Assembly: GCF_900090325.1 (NCBI RefSeq)
Contig: NZ_FMHW01000001.1
Span: 1 to 31,618, forward strand
Direction of reading: 5' to 3'
Source of the DNA: Micromonospora pallida
Lineage (GTDB): Bacteria; Actinomycetota; Actinomycetes; Mycobacteriales; Micromonosporaceae
DNA: 31,618 nucleotides
The notes under the pieces were generated by a model. The model did not search any database. It saw nothing but the letters and a program-made list of their open reading frames with translations, and was not told where the DNA came from. A program made the position numbers and the translations under genes. This document shows, one piece after another, positions 23,509 to 30,750 of this stretch (position 1 is the first letter of the stretch; each line of letters starts with the position of its first letter).

Positions 23509-23738
23509 CGGGGTCCGTCCTCTCGGTGGGTGTTGGCGTAGGTCTCGATGGCCGCGATGTCGTCGGGGGTGAGCAGGGCGGCGGCGGTGCTCCGGATGGC
23601 GGCCCGACGCAGGGCCACCACCTCGGCCCGCAGCTCGCGGTTCTCGGCCTGCGCGTCGCGGCGGTCCCGGTCGGCGGCCCAGAGCAGACCGGCGAGCACG
23701 GCGACGACGACCAGGGCCACAGCCAGGGCGACGGCCAT
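23505..23738 (-). CDS. Small membrane-anchored coiled-coil protein
   Basis: 77 aa; ATG start overlaps the GGDEF-protein stop (ATGA). One N-terminal transmembrane helix (AVALAVALVVVAVLAGLLWA), then a charged coiled coil (DRDRRDAQAENRELRAEVVA, LRRAAIRSTAAALLTPDDIA) and a short tail. The layout recalls phage spanins such as Rz, but it lies in the early operon. It is translationally coupled to the GGDEF gene, so the two could work together at the membrane (inference). Confidence 0.65.
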   Translation of the reverse strand: MAVALAVALVVVAVLAGLLWAADRDRRDAQAENRELRAEVVALRRAAIRSTAAALLTPDDIAAIETYANTHREDGPR

Positions 23739-24568
23739 CACGCGGCGGCCCTCCCAGCGAGGTACGCCTCCGGGGCCGGGTACCAGCCGAGCGACACCCC
23801 GACCCAGTACGCGCACTCCTCGTCGTGCAGGTCACCGGCGATGTGCCCGCACGGCAGGGCGTCCACGGTGATCAGGCCGGTCGGCTGGGTGGGCTCGTCG
23901 TCGTCCCGCCGGGCCGGCTGGGTCGGGGCCGGCATGGGCCGGGCCGGTCCGGGCGGCATCGGCTGCTCGCCCGGCCATGCGGCGGCCACGTCCCGAACCC
24001 GACGGCGGCCCGTGCCAGCCGGCACCGTGGCGTCCAGCTCCGGGTACCACGTCTGCCGCAGGCCCCGACCGGTTCGCTTCGCGTCGTACATCGCCACGTC
24101 GACCCGGCGCAGCGTCTCCGCCAGATCGGCCAGCGCGGTGGTGACACCGACCGTGCCGGTGACCGTGATCTGCCCGGTGGGCAGGTCCACCGGCCACGAC
24201 GTCACCAGGTCGGCCAGCATGTCCGGTGCGGCGAGCAGCAGCAGCTCGTCGCCGCCGAGCCGGACCGCCGTGCCGTACAGGCGCAGCCCGGCGGCGACCG
24301 CGACCAGGGCGGCGTCTCCGGCGGCGTGGCCGAGGGTGTCGTTGATGTCCTTGAAGTGGTCGAGATCGACCAGGGCGACGGCGAGGCCGGCGGGCCGTTC
24401 GGCCGGCCAGGTCTCCTCGAGCCAGCGCCGGTTGTACAGGCCGGTGAGCGGGTCGGTGGTGGCCTGCCAGGTGCGCTCGGCGAGCCGCTGCTCGAGGTGC
24501 GCCTCGCGGATCTCCAGGTAGGCGATGCGGGCCTGGAGGGCGTCGACGTCGATGGTGGGGGCGGTCAC
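23738..24568 (-). CDS. GGDEF-domain protein, probable diguanylate cyclase
   Basis: 276 aa; GTG start at 24568 is fixed by a GTGA overlap with the preceding gene. A coiled-coil stalk ([20 protein letters not shown]) leads into the GGDEF start [11 protein letters not shown] (38-48). Metal- and substrate-binding residues are present: [13 protein letters not shown] (Asp68, Asn76, Asp77), GHAAGD (80-85) and GGDEL at 105-109, where Leu replaces the final Phe. The inhibitory RxxD site has lost its Asp (RLYG), so product inhibition is unlikely. No membrane or sensor domain. After a Pro-rich linker the tail has [13 protein letters not shown] (Cys240, Cys252), possibly a metal site. It should convert two GTP to c-di-GMP. 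In actinomycetes c-di-GMP holds the developmental repressor BldD on DNA, so a phage enzyme could keep the host in vegetative growth. GGDEF proteins also occur in actinobacterial integrative elements. Confidence 0.88.
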   Translation of the reverse strand: MTAPTIDVDALQARIAYLEIREAHLEQRLAERTWQATTDPLTGLYNRRWLEETWPAERPAGLAVALVDLDHFKDINDTLGHAAGDAALVAVAAGLRLYGTAVRLGGDELLLLAAPDMLADLVTSWPVDLPTGQITVTGTVGVTTALADLAETLRRVDVAMYDAKRTGRGLRQTWYPELDATVPAGTGRRRVRDVAAAWPGEQPMPPGPARPMPAPTQPARRDDDEPTQPTGLITVDALPCGHIAGDLHDEECAYWVGVSLGWYPAPEAYLAGRAAA

Positions 24569-25335
24569 CGGGCACCGCCCTGCGTGGCCTCGAGCGCGGC
24601 GCGCAGCTTCGCGTTCTCCGCCTCCAGCTCGACGCGCGACCGGAGCTTCTCCTGCCGCGTCGGCGGGTTCGGCATCCGCGCCGCCGCCGCCACCCGAACC
24701 TTGCCGAGCGTCGCCTTCATCTTCCGCTCGGTGCTCCGGTTGTTCCCCCGCCCCTCGGTCTGGGTCAGGGCCGTCGTGCCGAAAGCGGCGGCGAGGGCGT
24801 CCACGACCGGCACCGCGCGGTCCGCGTCGGACTCGACGTAGCTGGTGTAGATGCCCAGGTAGGGGCCGAAGACCGGCGGCGTGTCCGTGCCGGCGAGGGC
24901 GGCGGCCCGTTCGGCGATCGTGCGCAGGTCGGCGGCGAGGGACAGCCACCAGTCGGCCTTGATGCAGTCGGCGCAGTGCAGGCCGCCCGGCTCCGGGGTT
25001 CCGGTGCACCCGTGTCCCGGGGTGAGCAGGTTCAGGCAGGCCGGCTGAACGCTGTCCGGGGCGAGCCCGGCACCGGTCACCGCGCCCACCACCTGGCCGA
25101 GGTCCAGGCCGGACAGGGTCACCGTGTGCTGTCCGTCCGGGTAGACGACCGCGCTGGCCTCCCGACCCGACGGGTGGATCAGGCCGTAGACGGTGGCGTC
25201 GTCGGCGATCTCGTAGCTGTGGTCCGCCTTCCAGCCGGCGGCGAACAGCTTGCGGAGCAGGGCGATGGCGGGGGTCAGGTCGGGGGTGGTGTCCGGCTCG
25301 GCCGGGATGATCGTCGGGATAGGCTGGTCGTGCAT
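24565..25335 (-). CDS. Hypothetical protein with coiled-coil C-terminus
   Basis: 256 aa, ATG start at 25335 with AGGAG seven bases upstream; the GTGA overlap at its end couples it to the GGDEF gene. N-terminal about 85 residues look like a small alpha/beta domain ([40 protein letters not shown]). A Cys cluster follows ([20 protein letters not shown]), then helices ([20 protein letters not shown]) and a basic coiled coil ([20 protein letters not shown]). No family recognised. As the gene before the cyclase it is a possible partner or regulator. Confidence 0.65.
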   Translation of the reverse strand: MHDQPIPTIIPAEPDTTPDLTPAIALLRKLFAAGWKADHSYEIADDATVYGLIHPSGREASAVVYPDGQHTVTLSGLDLGQVVGAVTGAGLAPDSVQPACLNLLTPGHGCTGTPEPGGLHCADCIKADWWLSLAADLRTIAERAAALAGTDTPPVFGPYLGIYTSYVESDADRAVPVVDALAAAFGTTALTQTEGRGNNRSTERKMKATLGKVRVAAAARMPNPPTRQEKLRSRVELEAENAKLRAALEATQGGAR

Positions 25336-25406
25336 CTGGACATCTCCTCTTCAGGGATCCGTGTTGTCCGGGTGTCGAGCCCTCTGCCGTTGCCGCGGCC
25401 GGGGGC

Positions 25407-25673
25407 TCAGCTCGTCTTGGTGCGGGGCCGGCGGCGGGCGACCCGCTCCGCCGTCCCAGCGAGGTCCTGCTCGCGCTGGCTCGCCGTCGCGCTCGTGACC
25501 GTTGCGCCCTGGAGTAGCTCCAAGACCTGCTCGCCGGTGAGGTAGCGCTGCTTGCCGATCTTGATGTGGGTGAACGCCCGCTTCCGGGCCTTCCGCTGGA
25601 GACCGATCAGCGACAGCCGATACCGCTCCGCGACCTCCTCCAGCAGGTGGAGCTCGGGCAGTGCCTGGGTCAT
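25407..25673 (-). CDS. Small HTH_17-like DNA-binding protein
   Basis: 88 aa, ATG start at 25673 overlapping the excisionase stop (ATGA). [20 protein letters not shown] with [20 protein letters not shown] gives a winged HTH like that of MerR-type excisionases: recognition helix, short wing ([10 protein letters not shown]) and third helix. A Lys/Arg-rich C-terminus follows ([13 protein letters not shown]). Together with the preceding gene it makes a tandem pair of similar small DNA-binding proteins; one may be the recombination directionality factor and the other an early regulator. Confidence 0.7.
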   Translation of the reverse strand: MTQALPELHLLEEVAERYRLSLIGLQRKARKRAFTHIKIGKQRYLTGEQVLELLQGATVTSATASQREQDLAGTAERVARRRPRTKTS

Positions 25674-25876
25674 CCCGTCCTCTCTTCCGCCTTGACGGTG
25701 TGGGCCTCGAGGTAGGCGGTGAGGCTGGAGAGCGGGATGCGGATCGAGCCGTTTGGGCCGTCGGCCTTGATCGCTGTGAGCGCGCCGGCCTTGATGTACC
25801 GGCCGATGCTCCAGCGGGAGACCCGCAAGCTCTTCGCGACCTCGTCGACGGTCAGGTACTGCTCCGTCGTCTCCAC
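25670..25876 (-). CDS. Excisionase-like (HTH_17/MerR) protein, first early gene
   Basis: 68 aa if translated from GTG at 25876, which has GAGG at a six-base spacing; further GTG codons at 25882, 25888 and 25891 are possible but lack a site. TTEQYLTVDEVAKSLRVSRW, SIGRYIKAGALTAIKADGPN, GSIRIPLSSLTAYLEAHTVK is the classic excisionase/BldC-type winged HTH. It is the promoter-proximal gene of the early operon and lies next to the repressor and integrase, as expected for a directionality factor that works with the integrase in prophage excision. Confidence 0.85.
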   Translation of the reverse strand: METTEQYLTVDEVAKSLRVSRWSIGRYIKAGALTAIKADGPNGSIRIPLSSLTAYLEAHTVKAEERTG

Positions 25877-25891
25877 CCGCACCCTCACCAC

Positions 25892-25977
25892 CTTGCATCG
25901 AATCGTAGCGTGTCCGTGCGATTCAAGACGTTAGACGACACGGCAAGACGATGCAAGACGCTACGGTGCAAGTTGCA
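25892..25977. promoter_or_regulatory. Operator cluster between excisionase and repressor genes
   Basis: Several repeats lie in this intergenic region. CTTGCATCG (25892-25900) recurs inverted as CGATGCAAG (25949-25957); CGTAGCG (25904-25910) recurs inverted as CGCTACG (25959-25965). CAAGACG occurs at 25924, 25944 and 25954, spaced 20 and 10 bp on one face of the helix. TGCAAGTTGCA (25967-25977) is a perfect 5-1-5 palindrome. This is the place and style of a lysogeny switch bound by the adjacent repressor and/or the HTH_17 proteins. Confidence 0.65.
25928..25956 (-). promoter_or_regulatory. Candidate early promoter
   Basis: On the minus strand TTGCAT (25956-25951) and TAACGT (25933-25928) are separated by 17 bp, a good sigma-70-type match. 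Transcription would start near 25921 and run into the excisionase gene. The CAAGACG repeats overlap both hexamers, so a repressor bound there would block the early operon. Confidence 0.5.
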
Positions 25978-26048
25978 GTGACGGGCCTCTAGCAGCGCCT
26001 ATGAGCTGGGGCTATGTCCGGATCGTGCGGACGTGCTACAACCTGCAC

Positions 26049-26450
26049 ATGAGCGAACGGGGTGTTGCCTACGCCTTCTGGCTGCGAGTGCGGTCCGAGC
26101 AGGCCACGCGCGGCTGGACGGACGACGAGCTGAAAGAACGCTCGGGCATCGCCCGTACCACCATCGACCGCCTCGCCAAGGGCAAGCGGCCACCGCTTGC
26201 CCGGGTCGTTAACTCCCTCGCCAAGGCGCTCGACATCGACAACGACGAGGCGCACCGGCTCGCCGGCCGACTACCCGGAGAACCGGACCAGGCCGAGGGC
26301 GAGCCGTCCCCGGCGGAACGCCGGATCAGCGCCCGCGAAGCCGTCCTGAACGACCCAGACCTCAACGACCAGCAGAGGGCGGTCATCCTCGGCGTGATCG
26401 ACCTGATCACCGGAGGCGGCGGCGAGGATCAGGGGCGCCAGGCGTCCTAA
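26049..26450 (+). CDS. XRE-family HTH repressor (immunity candidate)
   Basis: 133 aa from ATG 26049; an alternative in-frame ATG at 26001 would add 16 residues that look like translated control region. The HTH is clear: AFWLRVRSEQATRGWTDDEL, KERSGIARTTIDRLAKGKRP, ARVVNSLAKALDIDNDEAHR. The C-terminal half is short (ARRxx-free, ISAREAVLNDPDLNDQQRAV, ILGVIDLITGG) and lacks a LexA-type Ser/Lys peptidase, so induction by RecA-driven self-cleavage is not expected. No Shine-Dalgarno precedes either ATG, so a leaderless mRNA, as for lambda cI, is possible. Divergent from the excisionase operon and convergent with the integrase; the two stop codons overlap at 26447-26450. Confidence 0.85.
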   Translation: MSERGVAYAFWLRVRSEQATRGWTDDELKERSGIARTTIDRLAKGKRPPLARVVNSLAKALDIDNDEAHRLAGRLPGEPDQAEGEPSPAERRISAREAVLNDPDLNDQQRAVILGVIDLITGGGGEDQGRQAS

Positions 26451-27784
26451 TCCGGTCGCGCCGACTTACGAGCGTCCGCCACCGCGTCCACCGCAGCGTC
26501 GATCGCCTGCGGCATCAGGTCCCCGTAGATCTCGCTCGTCGTGGCGAGCTGCTGGTGACCAAGCAGCCGCGAGATGGCCAGGGGAGTCATCCGGGGGTCG
26601 CTGAAGAGCCAGCTCGCGTACGTGTGCCGTAGGTCGTGCCACGACGGCGCGGAGTGCAGCACGGTGGGACAGTCGCAGTCCGACACCGATCCGACCCGGG
26701 GGCCGTAGTGCGCCGCGCACCGCGTCGTGTCGTCGACAACCCGGGCGCCACACGGCTGCCCCGCCCACGTCGTACCGCCGTAGTCTCGGCACCGACCGCG
26801 CGCGCCCTCCAGGCGCTCACCCTCGCCGGTCGGTGGGTGAGTGGGGCAGAGACGGGCCCGGAGAAGGGCCGGCTTCCACGCCTGGTCGTACATCCGGTCG
26901 TAGTCCAGGGCACCCTTGTCATCCCGGAAGATAAGCGTCTCTGGCGGCTGCCCCTCGACGAGTTTGGTGAGTGTGCGGTAGAGGTCGTCGCCGATTGGAA
27001 GAACTCGCTTGGCCCGGCCCTTCGTCGTGCCCAAGTACCGCTTGCCGCTTGCCTCCTTCCACGCCCGCCAGACCCTCAACCTCGGCCCCGAGGAATCAGT
27101 GGCCGGCACGAGGTGCATTGCGGCCAAGGCGGTCACTTCCGACCAGCGGAGCCCGGTTTCGACGATGCAATCCAGCAGCGAATGCCACTGCTTGGCAAAC
27201 TGGGCACGCAGCAGCTCGAACTGCTGCGGCGTCAGGTAGACCGCGTGGTGCTCACCGGTGTCGTCGTCGGCCCGTTGATCCCGGATGAAGTCTGTGCCGT
27301 GGCACGGGTTCACGCTGATGTGCCCGTGGCGCATGGCAGCGGTGAGCGCGGTGTGCAGCAGCGAGTAGTAGCGGGTCACCGTCTTCTGGCTCATCCCGCT
27401 GGCGCGTAGTTCGTTTAGCCAGGTGCCGATAGCGACCGACGTGAGCTGAGGCAGGGGAGTGTCGCCGAAGGCGGGGTATATTCTGTCGCGGAGCTGTTGT
27501 TCGTACCGCTCTCGCGTTCCAGGTGAGATGCGAGTCTTCGACGGTAGCCATTCCTCGCACCACTGTTTCAGAGTGATGCCATCATCGGCAGGGGAATTGG
27601 AATCCCCCGTGGGAATGCCCATATCCGTGTACACGCGGTCGGCGGTGATGCGCCCTCGGTGGCCCTCGACGATCGATTTCGCCTCGTTGGCGTATTCCTC
27701 GGCAGGCCACGAGGTGTACTGCTTCTGGCCGTCGTACCGCCAGACGACCCGCCAGGAGTCCCCTCGTCGCTCGATGCTCGCCAT
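26447..27784 (-). CDS. int: Tyrosine-recombinase phage integrase with Cys-rich insertion
   Basis: 445 aa, ATG start at 27784. N-terminal arm-binding part (RRGDSWRVVWRYDGQKQYTS), SAM-like core-binding domain about 68-165 (ITLKQWCEEWLPSKTRISPG, SQKTVTRYYSLLHTALTAAM) and a catalytic domain with Arg213 (ETGLRWSEV), Lys255 or Lys259, His383 and Arg386 (HDLRHTYASW), His410 (LLGHQQ) and the nucleophile Tyr420 (SEIYGDLMP). Unusually, about 65 residues (312-378) with Cys313, 332, 345, 356, 370 and 372 plus His316 and His359 are inserted just before the HxxR motif, probably a zinc module. It recombines attP with the tRNA site at 27921-27965. No recognisable Shine-Dalgarno; the start codon sits in a palindromic region. 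Confidence 0.95.
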   Translation of the reverse strand: MASIERRGDSWRVVWRYDGQKQYTSWPAEEYANEAKSIVEGHRGRITADRVYTDMGIPTGDSNSPADDGITLKQWCEEWLPSKTRISPGTRERYEQQLRDRIYPAFGDTPLPQLTSVAIGTWLNELRASGMSQKTVTRYYSLLHTALTAAMRHGHISVNPCHGTDFIRDQRADDDTGEHHAVYLTPQQFELLRAQFAKQWHSLLDCIVETGLRWSEVTALAAMHLVPATDSSGPRLRVWRAWKEASGKRYLGTTKGRAKRVLPIGDDLYRTLTKLVEGQPPETLIFRDDKGALDYDRMYDQAWKPALLRARLCPTHPPTGEGERLEGARGRCRDYGGTTWAGQPCGARVVDDTTRCAAHYGPRVGSVSDCDCPTVLHSAPSWHDLRHTYASWLFSDPRMTPLAISRLLGHQQLATTSEIYGDLMPQAIDAAVDAVADARKSARPD

Positions 27785-27813
27785 GGGGACAGATCATCGT
27801 CCCCATGGGGACA
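27781..27813. promoter_or_regulatory. Palindrome and direct repeat at the integrase start
   Basis: GTCCCCATGGGGAC at 27799-27812 is a perfect 14-bp palindrome. Its half CCATGGGGACA is repeated at 27781-27791, where the integrase ATG lies on the minus strand. Candidate arm-type integrase sites or an operator that controls int. Confidence 0.5.
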
Positions 27814-27920
27814 CGGATCAAGCCTTACGGGTCCACTTGGGGTCGACAGAGTCACGGAACGCACAACATGAACCCGGACAATCTGTGTCACCGCAGCTCA
27901 GTATGGGGGTAGCCGATCGG

Positions 27921-27965
27921 CTCATAATCCCTCGGTCACGGGTTCGAGTCCCGTCCGCCCCACCA
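27921..27965 (+). other. Right attachment site: 3' half of tRNA-Met(CAT)
   Basis: The sequence holds a correct anticodon loop CTCATAA (27921-27927, anticodon CAT), 3' anticodon strand, five-base variable loop, T arm ACGGG-TTCGAGT-CCCGT (27938-27954), acceptor strand CCGCCCC (27955-27961), discriminator A and CCA (27963-27965). Upstream bases do not pair with the acceptor or the anticodon stem, so the 5' half is absent. This is the hallmark of the distal copy created when an integrase inserts at a tRNA anticodon loop. GCCGATCGGC (27912-27921), a perfect palindrome, abuts the core. Confidence 0.85.
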
Positions 27966-28191
27966 GCCCAGAGGCCACGTGTGATCTTGGTCTTCCCCTG
28001 CTGACGCCAGGAAACCACCCGCCGGCACTTCCTGCGCCACCTGCGCGCCGCCAGCCGGGTGGGGGAGAGCACGCCGGCGGCCCTCGCCCGTACCCGTCAT
28101 GATCATCTTGATCTAGCAGTCCTTGCATCCCGGAAGCTCCGACCCGGATATTGGTCGGGCTGGGCGGAGGTGGTTCGGTAGCCTGTTGTCC

Positions 28192-28338
28192 GTGCGGAGG
28201 TTCAAGCTCGGTAAGGTGCCGGTGCGGGTCGCAGTGACCGGCCGCACTGTCGGGCTGCCGCTGTTCGAGTCGATCGAGATCCTCGGACGTGAGCGAACCT
28301 TGGCTCGCCTGCGAGCCACACTCGACCGCCTCAGCTGA
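28192..28338 (+). CDS. Possible small protein (weak)
   Basis: 48 aa from GTG 28192: [40 protein letters not shown]. The composition is protein-like (periodic hydrophobics, basic), but there is no well-placed ribosome site (a GGAGG lies about 12 bases too far upstream). No family recognised. It may be a remnant of a longer gene disrupted near the tRNA site. Confidence 0.3.
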   Translation: MRRFKLGKVPVRVAVTGRTVGLPLFESIEILGRERTLARLRATLDRLS

Positions 28339-28349
28339 CCCCTTCGCGT

Positions 28350-28369
28350 CCGGCGGATCGATCCGCCGG
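28350..28369. repeat. 20-bp perfect palindrome upstream of argS
   Basis: CCGGCGGATCGATCCGCCGG is fully self-complementary. Its GGCGGATC/GATCCGCC motif recurs in the hairpin at 28412-28438 and partly at 28381-28392 (CGATCGATCCGC). Confidence 0.6.
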
Positions 28370-28411
28370 TAACTGGTCGTCGATCGATCCGCTCCCTGAA
28401 CGATTCCGGAA

Positions 28412-28438
28412 GATCCGCCTCCCTGCCCGAGGCGGATC
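28412..28438. repeat. Hairpin in the argS leader
   Basis: GATCCGCCTC (28412-28421), seven-base loop, GAGGCGGATC (28429-28438): a perfect 10-bp stem ending 23 bases before the argS start. It could be a terminator/antiterminator arm with the palindrome at 28350, or an operator. No T-box consensus was recognised. Confidence 0.5.
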
Positions 28439-28461
28439 GGAGCGAGATTGGCGTACCTTTC

Positions 28462-30179
28462 ATGGATCTTGAAAAGCTGCTGGCCGACCGGCTGGCGCAG
28501 GCGTTCTCCGTCGTGGCCGGCGGGCCGGTCGATCCGGTCGTGCGGCGGTCGCAGCACGCGGACTACCAGTCCGATGCCGCCCTGTCCCTGGCACGTCGGC
28601 TCGGCCGCCCGCCCCGGGAGATCGCCACCGAGGTCCTCGGTCAGGCAGAGCTGGCGGACCTCTGCTCGGCTGTGGAGGTGTCCGGTCCGGGGTTCATCAA
28701 CCTGACGGTCGCCGACCCGGCTCTCGGCGCGCTGCTGTCGAGGATGGCCGTCGACACCCGGCTCGGCGTCGCGGTGAGCGCCGCTGCCGAGACGGTGGTC
28801 ATCGACTACTCGGCGCCGAACGTGGCCAAGGAGATGCACGTGGGGCACCTCCGGTCGACCGTCATCGGTGACGCCGCCGTACGGCTGCTGGAGTGGCTCG
28901 GACACCGGGTGATCAAGGCCAACCACCTGGGCGACTGGGGCACCCCCTTCGGGATGCTCATCGAGCACCTGCTCGACCTGGGCGAGTCGGAGGCCGCCCA
29001 CGAACTGTCCGTCGGCGACTTGGACTCGTTCTACAAGGCGGCCAGGGTCAAGTTCGACACCGACGACGCCTTCAAGGAGCGGGCCAGGCGGCGGGTGGTC
29101 GCCCTGCAGAGCGGCGACGAGCTGACCCTACGGCTGTGGCGGCTGCTGGTGGCCGAGTCGGAGGAGTACTTCCTCACCGTCTACGACCAGCTCGGCGTCC
29201 TGCTCACCGAGGAGGACTTCCACGGCGAGAGCTACTACAACGACATGCTCGCTCCGGTGACCGACGAACTGGACCGGCTCGGGCTGCTGCGGGACAGCGG
29301 CGACGCCGCCTGCGTCTTCCCCGAGGGCTTCACGGGGCGCGACGGGCAGCCGTTGCCGATCATCGTGCGTAAGCGCGACGGCGGATACGGCTACGGCGCC
29401 ACCGACCTCGCGGCGATCCGGCACCGGACCCGGGATCTTGGCGCGACCCGACTGCTCTACGTCGTGGGGCTGCCGCAGCGGCAGCACTTCGAGATGGTGT
29501 ACGCGGTCGCCCGGCAGGCCGGATGGCTGACCCCGCCAGCGAAGGCCGAACACATCGGCTTCGGCTCGATCCTCGGCTCCGACGGCAAGATGCTGCGCAG
29601 CCGGGCCGGTGGCTCGATCAAACTTGTCGGACTGCTCGACGAGGCCGTGACCAGGGCCGCCGAACTGGCCCGGCAGAAGAACCCCGACCTCCCCGAAGCC
29701 ACCGTCGCCGACGTTGCCCGCGCGGTCGGCATCGGCGCCATCAAGTACGCCGACCTGTCCACCGACCGGATCAAGGACTATGTCTTCGACTGGCAACGGA
29801 TGCTCGCCCTCGACGGCAACACCGCTCCGTACCTGCAGTACGCCCACGCCCGGATCCGGTCCATCTTCCGTCGCGCCGGGATCGAGCAGTTCACCGCGAC
29901 CCCGATCTCGATCGTGCACCCAGCCGAACACGCCCTCGCCCTCGAACTGGCCGCGTTCGGCACCGTCGTCACCGCGTCGAGCAGAACCTGGAGTTCCACC
30001 GGCTCGCCGGCTACCTGCACACCCTCGCCGCCACCTTCAGCGGCTTCTACGAACACTGCCCGGTCCTGCGCGCCGAGGGCGAGGTGCGGGACAGCCGGCT
30101 GGCGCTGTGCGACCTCACCGCCCGAGTCCTGCACCAGGGCCTGTACCTGCTGGGCATCGCCGCCCCGGACCGCATGTAG
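28462..30179 (+). CDS. argS: Arginyl-tRNA synthetase (one frame error near 29974)
   Basis: Class I aminoacyl-tRNA synthetase charging tRNA-Arg; about 572 aa once one G is restored at the ACCGCG near 29974. N-terminal Add1 domain (MDLEKLLADRLAQAFSVVAG, SAVEVSGPGFINLTVAD), HIGH motif HVGHLRST (126-133), KMSKS counterpart SDGKMLRSR near 372-380, characteristic YSAPNVAKEMH and AIKYADLSTDRIKDYVFDW, and after the correction the anticodon-binding end VEQNLEFHRLAGYLHTLAAT, with LTARVLHQGLYLLGIAAP to the stop at 30179. As printed, the frame runs on to 30297 with unrelated residues. Host gene downstream of the phage integration site. It may be the sole ArgS or a second paralogue; the window cannot tell. 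Confidence 0.92.
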
Positions 30180-30189
30180 CCATCGAAGC

Positions 30190-30750
30190 TCAGGACGCTG
30201 GCTTAGGCCCGTGGTTACCGTCGTAGTCGCCCAGATTCACGGACGACAACCGGCCGTCCCAGCTGTCCAGTACGCCTGCTTCTTCGAGCCCCAGTAGTAG
30301 TTGCGGTATCCCAGCAGTTCGCCAAAGCCCTCATGGCGTTCGACGCTGTCGGGTGTCCCGAACGCGGTAAGGAACTGCTCGTACGACCGCAGCGAACTGA
30401 AGTAGGCCAGCGCGCCCCGCTCCGCGCCGTACAACGCGAAGCCGACCACCCTTCACCCGCGATCTTGTAGCTGACTTTGTCAGCAGTGTGCAGCATGCCG
30501 TGATCGTCGATGACGCTGGCGACTACCTCGTCGAGAGTGAGCCGCTGGCCGTCTGCGCCGTAGTATTCGGCTTCGATGCCGGTGCCGCTCTTCCCCCTGT
30601 GAACGATCGGGGAGAGGGTGACCTGTTCGATCCGCTCTCGGTCGATGGAGTCAGCTGCGTTCGATCCGTAGCGAATCCCGGCGAGGGTCAGCGTCCGGAG
30701 ATCAAGGACGGCTGGGCAAGGACATCGAGGCTGTCCAGGATCTCGATCAC
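30190..30750 (-). CDS. Hypothetical host protein (frame broken by indels)
   Basis: Reconstructed from GTG 30750: IEILDSLDVLAQPSLISG, a frame change near 30695, then RTLTLAGIRYGSNAADSIDR and DEVVASVIDDHGMLHTADKV, a change near 30450, then MVGFALYGAERGALAYFSSL, RSYEQFLTAFGTPDSVERHE and ELLGYRNYYWGSKKQAYW, a change near 30270, and DSWDGRLSSVNLGDYDGNHG to the TGA at 30190. About 186 aa. The strong residue periodicity in each part shows one real protein with about three indels. No family recognised. Ends 10 bases from the convergent argS stop. Confidence 0.6.

Larger units (their letters stand above)
1..27965. mobile_element. Temperate siphovirus prophage (left end outside window)
   Basis: The block contains, in canonical order, terminase, portal, capsid, connector and tail genes, then an early operon, a divergent repressor and a tyrosine integrase, ending at a partial tRNA that marks the right attachment site. 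A tail tube and tape measure without a sheath gene in the visible part suggest a long non-contractile tail. The SPP1-like portal with a minor capsid protein 2 and a PBSX-type terminase suggests headful packaging (inference from family knowledge). Tail tip and lysis genes and the left attachment site are not in the window. All core head and early genes are intact, so the prophage may be functional once the base-call errors at 1-3600 are resolved. Confidence 0.95.
27966..28461. other. Host intergenic region between att site and argS
   Basis: No convincing gene except a weak 48-codon frame (28192-28338). The first 220 bases hold nothing I can name. The last 115 bases before argS contain strong palindromes listed separately. 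Confidence 0.6.

Noticed and set aside
23505..23738. Spanin (Rz-like) lysis protein
   Set aside because: Topology fits, but it is coupled to early genes, with no endolysin, holin or outer spanin nearby.
23738..24568. GGDEF protein as a CRISPR Cas10-type polymerase
   Set aside because: It has the stalk and [11 protein letters not shown] start of diguanylate cyclases, and no CRISPR repeats or cas genes are in the window.
25377..25408. Terminator after the second HTH_17 gene
   Set aside because: GAGCCC and GGGCTC arms are only 6 bp with a 20-base spacer; too weak to claim.
26049..26450. Self-cleaving LexA/CI-type repressor
   Set aside because: The protein is 133 aa and shows no Ala-Gly cleavage site or Ser/Lys catalytic pair.
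27890..27965. Complete functional tRNA-Met gene
   Set aside because: The 5' acceptor strand (GGGGCGG expected) and a pairing 5' anticodon strand are missing; only the 3' half fits, so it is an attachment-site remnant.
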